Of a stretch of 64,000 bases of DNA, positions 59,043 through 64,000 are shown one piece after another. The translations under genes and the position numbers were made by a program. Below the pieces are notes generated by a model. The model did not search any database and had not been told where the DNA came from. It saw only the letters and a program-made list of their open reading frames with translations. Position 1 is the first letter of the stretch; each line of letters starts with the position of its first letter. Source of the stretch: DATFKA01 sp042095835 (GTDB taxonomy: Bacteria; Bacteroidota; Bacteroidia; Chitinophagales; Saprospiraceae); assembly GCA_042095835.1 (NCBI GenBank), contig JBELML010000018.1:8156-72155 (forward strand), read 5' to 3'.

Positions 59043-61241
59043 ATGAATAAGGAAAATATTGTGCTTACTTTATTTTTAATGTTAAGCACTCTTGGTAACC
59101 TTCAAAGTCAACACTCCGTCGCCAGAGAATGGAATGAGGCTCTTTTGCTTGCAATTCGGAATGATTTTGCTAGACCTACCGTTCACGCAAGAAATCTGTT
59201 TCATTCTTCAGCATTAATGTATGATGCTTGGGCAGTTTACAACGAACAAGCTGAGACCTATTTTCTTGGTAAATCAATAAGAGGGTTTGAGTGTCCCTTT
59301 AACGGCATTCAAGAGCCGACTAACTTTCAGAGTGCACAGGAAACGACAATTAGTTATGCATTGTATCGGTTAATAAAGCATCGATTTGAGTTTTCGCCAG
59401 GAGTAGATACGATCTATTCATCTATAGATGATTTAATGGATAAGTATAATTATGATACCGATTATATTAGCACTGACTACTCAACGGGTAGTCCTGCCGC
59501 CTTAGGTAATTATATGGCGAGTAAAATGATTGAGTTTGGATTACAGGATGGTAGTAATGAAGAATTTGATTATTTTAACTTTTACTATACTCCTGTAAAC
59601 CCTCCATTGGTAACCAATAATCCAGGTAACCCCAATATCTCGGATTATAACCGTTGGCAGCCACTAACCTTAGATGAATTCATTGACCAAGCAGGGAATC
59701 CTATCCCATTGAATACACCAGAATTTTTAAGTCCTGAATGGGGATGGGTAATTCCTTTTTCTCTTCAAGACAGTACCCTAAGTGCCTTTGAAAGAGATAG
59801 CGATCCATATTTGGTATATCATGATCCTGGTCCTCCTCCTTATTTAAATCTTACTGATACCGGAGGGCTTTCTGAAGAATACAAATGGGGCTTCTCTTTA
59901 GTAGCTGCATGGTCTTCACATTTAGACCCTGTTGATAGTATAATGTGGGATATTTCACCTGGGGCTTTAGGGAATTTACAGGAATTCCCAAAGTCCTTCT
60001 ATGATTATGATGATTTTTACCAATTATTGAATGGAGGAGATATTGGTAGAGGACACTCCATCAACCCCATAACTGGAAAAGCTTATGTGCCGCAAATTGT
60101 TCCTCGTGCAGACTATGCTAGAGTCTTAGCAGAATTTTGGGCAGATGGTCCTGATTCAGAAACGCCACCTGGACACTGGTTTACAATCCTAAATTATGTA
60201 AATGATCATCCATTACTTGAGAAAAAGTATAGAGGTAAAGGAGAAATCATTGATGATCTTGAATGGGACGTAAAAGCATATTTCATTCTAGGCGGGGCTA
60301 TGCATGATTGTGCTATTTCTACTTGGGGAATAAAAGGTTATTACGATTACTTAAGACCTATTTCCGCAATCCGAGCAATGGCTGATCTAGGACAAAGCAG
60401 TAATCCCAATTTACCCTCTTATCATCCAGGCGGTATTCATTTGATTCCAGATCTTATTGAATTAGTAACGATAGATGACCTTTCCAAAGGCTTTGACTCT
60501 ACCGATGTGAATAAAATTAAATTATTGGCGTGGCGCGGTCCTGATTATATTTTGGATTCTGAAACCGATTATGCAGGTGTAGGATGGATTCTAGCTGAGA
60601 ATTGGTGGCCATATCAAAGACCATCTTTTGTTTCTCCTCCATTTGGAGGTTATGTTTCTGGTCATTCTACTTTTTCAAGAGGAGCAGCTGAAGTCCTAAC
60701 TTTACTCACTGGCGATTCATTTTTCCCTGGAGGAATGGGGGAATTTATAGCAAAGAAAAATGAGTTTTTAGTTTTTGAGGAAGGGCCAAGTGTCGATATA
60801 AAACTGCAATGGGCTACCTATCAAGATGCAGCTGATCAAACCAGTTTATCAAGGATATGGGGTGGTATACATCCACCGCAAGATGATATCCCAGGTCGTA
60901 TAATAGGAAAAAGAATTGGAATAGATGCATTTAATTATGCCGAGCAATTTTTTAACATTCCCATATTGACCAGTGTAAACGAATCAAAAAGAACTTACGA
61001 AATAGAAGTATTTCCTAACCCAGTTGAAAATTATATTTCTATTAAATCAAAAACTCCTGAAAATATTCAGTTCACCCTCTTTAACTCATTTGGTCAATCA
61101 TTAATCCAGCAGAATTCGTTTTCTGTGAATTATGGAAGGCAAATTGATCTTAAGAAATTCCCAGTTGGGGTTTATTATTTACAAATAAGAGATACTTTTG
61201 GAAAAATTATAGACACAAAGAAAATTATCAAAGGGAAGTGA
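59043..61241 (+). CDS. Vanadium-dependent haloperoxidase-like PAP2 protein with T9SS sorting tail
   Basis: 732 residues, short signal-like N-terminus (NIVLTLFLMLSTLGNLQSQ). The helical body ends in the acid phosphatase/haloperoxidase signature: Lys431-x6-Arg438-Pro (KGYYDYLRP), VSGH at 538-541 and SRx5H at 603-610 (SRIWGGIH). All phosphate/vanadate ligands are present. His541 is the acid-base residue; the Pro of PSGH is Val. The C-terminal ~75 residues are a T9SS tail (YEIEVFPNPVENYISI; FPVGVYYLQI). It is thus a secreted halide or phosphate-ester enzyme; peroxidase versus phosphatase cannot be settled. Its relation to the metal genes is unclear. Confidence 0.9.
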   Translation: MNKENIVLTLFLMLSTLGNLQSQHSVAREWNEALLLAIRNDFARPTVHARNLFHSSALMYDAWAVYNEQAETYFLGKSIRGFECPFNGIQEPTNFQSAQETTISYALYRLIKHRFEFSPGVDTIYSSIDDLMDKYNYDTDYISTDYSTGSPAALGNYMASKMIEFGLQDGSNEEFDYFNFYYTPVNPPLVTNNPGNPNISDYNRWQPLTLDEFIDQAGNPIPLNTPEFLSPEWGWVIPFSLQDSTLSAFERDSDPYLVYHDPGPPPYLNLTDTGGLSEEYKWGFSLVAAWSSHLDPVDSIMWDISPGALGNLQEFPKSFYDYDDFYQLLNGGDIGRGHSINPITGKAYVPQIVPRADYARVLAEFWADGPDSETPPGHWFTILNYVNDHPLLEKKYRGKGEIIDDLEWDVKAYFILGGAMHDCAISTWGIKGYYDYLRPISAIRAMADLGQSSNPNLPSYHPGGIHLIPDLIELVTIDDLSKGFDSTDVNKIKLLAWRGPDYILDSETDYAGVGWILAENWWPYQRPSFVSPPFGGYVSGHSTFSRGAAEVLTLLTGDSFFPGGMGEFIAKKNEFLVFEEGPSVDIKLQWATYQDAADQTSLSRIWGGIHPPQDDIPGRIIGKRIGIDAFNYAEQFFNIPILTSVNESKRTYEIEVFPNPVENYISIKSKTPENIQFTLFNSFGQSLIQQNSFSVNYGRQIDLKKFPVGVYYLQIRDTFGKIIDTKKIIKGK

Positions 61242-61263
61242 TTTGCTTTAAAGCTATGCTGTA

Positions 61264-61297
61264 GAAATGTGGATAACTATTTAGGTTACCACATTTT
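61264..61297. terminator. Bidirectional hairpin between haloperoxidase and right integrase
   Basis: Arms gaaatgtggataac (61264-61277) and gttaccacatttt (61285-61297) pair with a one-base bulge. The right arm includes the stop codon of the convergent integrase. Confidence 0.6.
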
Positions 61298-61864
61298 CTC
61301 CGCAAAAGTTCTAGCTTCCTCACCCATCACTTGAGTATAGATAGCAGTAGTGGTAATAGAGCTATGACCAAGCCATTTGGAAACTTGCGTTAAAGGAATA
61401 CCACTCTGAAGCGCATGAACAGCGAATCCATGTCGTAATGCTTTGCTGGTATTCGCAGGAGCTTGAATCCCCGATTCTTTAAAGACCTCCACAATGTAAG
61501 CTGTTACTGATCTTCTGGATAGTTGGTTTCCTTTTCTGTTTGTCCATAAAAACCTATCTTTTTCTTTTAGGTTATGGCCTGCTCTTAAAATCTTCAATAA
61601 TTCATCTGGAATAGGTACTTGTCGATATATCTTTTTGTCCGTATGTTTTTTAAGCGTTCGGAAGGTGATGGCCTTTTGTACTTGATCAATATGCTTGACC
61701 TGAAGATTTAATGCTTCAGAGATTCTACAACCGGTATAAACCATGACCAAACCAAAAGTCATAATTTGTCCTGGCATAGATTCAGAAGCTTCTATAAAAG
61801 CTTCTCTTTCGGCTTCATTGATGTACTTTCTTTTACCCTCTTCACTGAACAGAGAAATATCCAT
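61286..61864 (-). CDS. Small tyrosine recombinase (catalytic domain only)
   Basis: 192 residues from ATG 61864. It contains only the catalytic fold; no arm or SAM-like core-binding domain is present and none is encoded just upstream. Active site: Arg47 (TGCRISEAL), Lys141 in place of the first His of HxxR, Arg144 (KALRHGFAVH), His167 (LGHSSITTTAIY) and nucleophile Tyr176. Recombinases of this short size occur in Bacteroidota elements. The start lies 12 bases from a 100-N gap, so a longer N-terminus could have been lost, but the 55-bp overlap across the gap argues that the frame truly begins here. It faces the left integrase. Confidence 0.88.
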   Translation of the reverse strand: MDISLFSEEGKRKYINEAEREAFIEASESMPGQIMTFGLVMVYTGCRISEALNLQVKHIDQVQKAITFRTLKKHTDKKIYRQVPIPDELLKILRAGHNLKEKDRFLWTNRKGNQLSRRSVTAYIVEVFKESGIQAPANTSKALRHGFAVHALQSGIPLTQVSKWLGHSSITTTAIYTQVMGEEARTFAEKMW

Positions 61865-62030
61865 TTTCACAATTCNNNNNNNNNNNNNNNNNNNNNNNNN
61901 NNNNNNNNNNNNNNNNNNNNNNNNNNNNNNNNNNNNNNNNNNNNNNNNNNNNNNNNNNNNNNNNNNNNNNNNNNNATGTACTTTCTTTTACCCTCTTCAC
62001 TGAACAGAGAAATATCCATTTTCACAATTC
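61821..62030. repeat. Exact 55-bp duplication flanking the assembly gap
   Basis: Bases 61821-61875 and 61976-62030 are identical over 55 positions, running from the integrase coding region to aattc. On removal of the gap and one copy, the sequence reads continuously from the integrase start into its upstream region. Confidence 0.95.
61876..61975. other. Assembly gap of exactly 100 N
   Basis: A run of 100 N, the conventional placeholder length. The flanking duplication suggests an unresolved contig overlap, so the real gap is probably zero or negative in size. Confidence 0.97.
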
Positions 62031-62115
62031 TCCTAGAATAATGTGAAGTAGTATAAGTAGATACCTCACTATTTCCAGTGAAATTATATTTAATGATGGT
62101 GCATGAGAAAGCTTC

Positions 62116-62146
62116 TACTTCACACTATTAGTAATAGTGTGAAGTA
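62116..62146. repeat. 14-bp perfect inverted repeat upstream of the right integrase
   Basis: Arms 62116-62129 and 62133-62146 are exact reverse complements with a three-base centre. A half-site (tgtgaagta) also occurs at about 62042. It lies about 250 bp upstream of the integrase start: candidate attachment, operator or terminator site. Confidence 0.6.
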
Positions 62147-62256
62147 ACATCATAATAACCTTATAATGAGGTTGTCATAAGGTCGAAATTGAAGTCTTAA
62201 TAAGCCTTTTTTAGGTAGGGTACCTATTCCAACTTATAAAAGTTTCTGTATTATTA

Positions 62257-62715
62257 CTATTGATTCAAAATATCCTGAATTTCTTCCAGACGAGCTAACT
62301 GTTTCTGTAAAACGGAAATGCCCCAATTATCAGTTGTCAGTTCACTCGTAGTATAGCTTATAGCAAAGGCGTAAGCTTCAGCCTGTTCTATGAGAGGGCG
62401 TTTGAATATTTCCAAAATATTAGCATATTCGTCAAGGCTAAGTGAAATAGCTATTTTACAGCAGCTCAATTCTGCAACACTATGAAGTGCATACCAATAG
62501 CGTTTGGCCACCTCAAAATTAGGAGTGGTTCCTTTTTTGCCATAAACAAACATGTCTTTTAGTTGCTCAATAGCTTTAAGATCACAGTTTTTAGCTTCTT
62601 CAATCAGATAGTGATGTTTTTCAGAAAGGAATATTTTTCCGAATAACACATCATCATTTAATGGCAGATCATCGAAATGGGAATGGAAGAAATTTTGATA
62701 AGATATTGATTTCAT
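62257..62715 (-). CDS. Sel1-like-repeat hypothetical protein
   Basis: 152 residues. The start is fixed at ATG 62715 by a Shine-Dalgarno-like aagaggtg seven bases upstream, though the frame is open further. A single Sel1-like unit can be seen: DLKAIEQLKDMFVYGKKGTT then PNFEVAKRYWYALHSVAE, matching A-x3-L-x2-(M/Y)-Y-x-G-x-G-V-x2-D-x3-A-x-(R/Y)-W-Y. The rest is helical (LIEQAEAYAFAISYTTSEL). No signal peptide. It is on the minus strand, divergent from the basic protein at 62808, and no neighbour gives a functional clue. Confidence 0.7.
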   Translation of the reverse strand: MKSISYQNFFHSHFDDLPLNDDVLFGKIFLSEKHHYLIEEAKNCDLKAIEQLKDMFVYGKKGTTPNFEVAKRYWYALHSVAELSCCKIAISLSLDEYANILEIFKRPLIEQAEAYAFAISYTTSELTTDNWGISVLQKQLARLEEIQDILNQ

Positions 62716-62807
62716 AATTACACCTCTTTTTGCCCTCAATGCCCCGTGGAAGAGGTTTAATTATCGTAACAATTCGACTATATTTTTCAAGCATAAAACC
62801 ATGAAAT

Positions 62808-63260
62808 ATGGCTAAGCAACAGAAGAAGGTCAATAAAGGACCTTTTATTAAAAATGCACATTTAATTGGTAAAGGCGGTGGTGAAGTTAAACCAGTAGAT
62901 GGTTCTTTTGTAAAAGGCTTAAAAGCAGTCAAAGAAAAGACACAGCCTAAAAGTCCAAGTCCAAAAGTAAAAGAACATATTAAAACTGAACCAGCAAAAA
63001 CAAATCCTGGAAATTCACCTGCTAGGCGTAGACAATTGGGAATGGAAAAACCTACCAGTCTTAATAAAAAGCCTACTCCGACTTCTAAGCCCATAATTAA
63101 AAAAAGTCCTACTCTTCCAAAGCCTAAAGCAAAAGTTCTTACAACAAAGACACCTAGTAAGTCGGCAATTGCAATGATTAAAAAAGTAACAAAGGAGCAA
63201 ATCAAACCAAAGAAGACCGCTCCTACAGTCTCAAAAAAAGGGCCACAAAAAGGACGTTAA
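62808..63260 (+). CDS. Lys/Pro-rich basic hypothetical protein
   Basis: 150 residues, low complexity and very basic, with many Lys, Pro, Thr and Ser and few hydrophobic residues (KPTPTSKPIIKKSPTLPKPK). No signal peptide and no fold recognised; probably disordered and nucleic-acid- or polymer-binding, resembling histone H1-like tails in composition only. The complementary strand holds a 178-codon hydrophobic frame, which I take to be the mirror of this composition. It diverges from the Sel1-like gene and converges with the RTX-like gene 7 bp away. Confidence 0.55.
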   Translation: MAKQQKKVNKGPFIKNAHLIGKGGGEVKPVDGSFVKGLKAVKEKTQPKSPSPKVKEHIKTEPAKTNPGNSPARRRQLGMEKPTSLNKKPTPTSKPIIKKSPTLPKPKAKVLTTKTPSKSAIAMIKKVTKEQIKPKKTAPTVSKKGPQKGR

Positions 63261-63266
63261 TTTAAA

Positions 63267-63881
63267 CTAGTTTCCTGGACTCCTGAGTTTTTTCTCTACT
63301 AGATCACCTATGATTGGTACAGATTTAGCCTTATCTACTGTGTTTTCAATATAGTTAGATAAGGTTTCTTTAAGTACTCCATCATTTTTCAATTCTCCCT
63401 TGGTGATTAACTCTCGAATATTGCTAGCAGCTTTATCTTTCCCAGGTGTCAAAAGGGTAGGTTCAATTCCCAATGAACCATTTTCACCTACAACTTTTAT
63501 ATTAAAGTCTATACCATTAACTCTGGCACCTGCCACAATTTTCTCTTCTATGTTGTCATAAATTTGGACATAGGTTGTACCGCCATTTACAAAATATTGT
63601 ACTTCTTGAATTCCTTCTTTTTCAGGCTCAATGAACATCAACAAGCGATCTTCATTAATCGGGCGTTTCTCTTTACCTAATAGCCCTCGAATTCTGTTAG
63701 CTACTTCAAGAGCATTAGATGAAAGAACATTATCTATATCTTGGAAGCCATCGATATTAAAAAAATCACCTTCGGAAAGTACTACTGTATCATTCCCCTT
63801 CCCTGTTTTAATTTCACCTCTGCCTTGTGGGGCTAAATGGTCATCATTATCTGAACCAGATCTATTTTCATCAACTGACAT
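63267..63881 (-). CDS. RTX-like acidic hypothetical protein
   Basis: 204 residues from an ATG with a textbook Shine-Dalgarno (aggagg, eight bases upstream). The N-terminal 50 residues are Asp/Gly/Asn-rich and include GRGEIKTGKGNDTVVLSEGD, which resembles one or two hemolysin-type calcium-binding turns (GxGNDT). The remainder is mixed (IQEVQYFVNGGTTYVQIYDN; LKETLSNYIENTVDKAKSVP). No N-terminal signal, so type I export through the C-terminus would be possible but no exporter is nearby. Family not recognised. Confidence 0.65.
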   Translation of the reverse strand: MSVDENRSGSDNDDHLAPQGRGEIKTGKGNDTVVLSEGDFFNIDGFQDIDNVLSSNALEVANRIRGLLGKEKRPINEDRLLMFIEPEKEGIQEVQYFVNGGTTYVQIYDNIEEKIVAGARVNGIDFNIKVVGENGSLGIEPTLLTPGKDKAASNIRELITKGELKNDGVLKETLSNYIENTVDKAKSVPIIGDLVEKKLRSPGN

Positions 63882-64000
63882 AGATTATTCCTCCTAAGTT
63901 AAAGGATTGATTGTAATAGATTCATCCAAAAAAATCAACCTTAGCCATTCAGGAGCTAATAAGGTTTACACAAGAGATATTAATGAAACCGATAACTTTA

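Noticed and set aside
61743..62041. Two + strand frames running through the N gap
   Set aside because: They are open only because N codons are read as X, and their ends are the antisense of the integrase and its duplicated copy.
62669..63205. 178-codon hydrophobic frame on the minus strand
   Set aside because: Almost wholly antisense to the Lys/Pro-rich frame; AAA/CCT-type codons read backward give Phe/Leu/Gly-rich artefacts. Kept only as a finding.
63983..64000. ATG followed by five sense codons at the right edge
   Set aside because: Possibly the start of a gene, but only 18 bases are visible, too few to support a call.
1..64000. CRISPR arrays, tRNA or rRNA genes
   Set aside because: No regularly spaced direct repeats and no recognisable tRNA cloverleaf or rRNA core sequence were seen; the folded element at 24521 lacks the acceptor and T-loop features of a tRNA.

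Overview
The window looks like a chromosomal scaffold of a Bacteroidota bacterium, most plausibly a Saprospiria/Lewinella-like lineage. Evidence: a SusC/SusD pair, very large secreted proteins ending in type IX secretion (T9SS) sorting tails, TAnnTTTG-type promoters, and starts that mostly lack Shine-Dalgarno sequences. No rRNA, tRNA or CRISPR array was recognised.

Backbone, 1-31.5 kb: the 3' part of a SusC-type receptor and its SusD lipoprotein; a BCCT transporter overlapping a tandem universal-stress protein; an S9 peptidase; a membrane adenylate cyclase translationally coupled to an Asp-box propeller protein; a DUF4058 protein; a 1573-residue T9SS cargo with a HEGIH zinc-type motif; a six-TM potassium channel; a Clp-fold lipoprotein; ferritin; two TPR proteins, one fused to a cyclase domain; and a signalling cluster (Hpt, CheY-like receiver, LytTR regulator, and a giant propeller hybrid histidine kinase broken by a +1 shift in a 9-C tract). 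Two gene stumps, an adhesin 5' end and a HlyD 3' end, show decay here.

Metal island, about 31.5-62 kb: visibly richer in A+T, opened by a CTnDOT-type tyrosine recombinase (31.7 kb, reading rightward) and closed by a small second tyrosine recombinase (61.3 kb, reading leftward). Inside are stacked modules: arsR-merTP-GDCCVxC (mercury uptake and sensing, no merA); a Fur-box-controlled unit of DUF6660 protein, TonB receptor, HMA-headed CDF exporter and Fur regulator, followed by a second Fur-box promoter driving a methyltransferase-like membrane protein and a CzcD exporter; an HMA-AraC fusion regulator with CopA and a small HMA protein; and a long copper/silver run: HYC_CC_PP protein, CusA fused to a CusC/TolC domain, DUF2911 lipoprotein, CusB, DUF5676 protein, CopB, secreted HMA protein, a 40-residue membrane peptide, an HMBD lipoprotein, a CDCC-containing propeller lipoprotein and a K+ channel. 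A truncated ATP-cone gene and a T9SS vanadium-haloperoxidase-like enzyme precede the right recombinase.

The modules work together as cytosol-to-periplasm export (CopA, CopB, CDFs), periplasm-to-outside export (CusABC) and periplasmic metal capture (HMA, HMBD, DUF6660, HYC proteins), under at least three metal regulators. Repeated regulatory architecture is readable: ArsR palindromes before arsR and merTP, and identical Fur-type palindromes at identical distance from two promoters.

Right edge, 62-64 kb: a Sel1-like protein, a Lys/Pro-rich protein and an RTX-like acidic protein. Two of the three have textbook Shine-Dalgarno sites, unlike the rest. A 100-N gap at 61876-61975 is flanked by an exact 55-bp duplication, the mark of an unmerged contig overlap.
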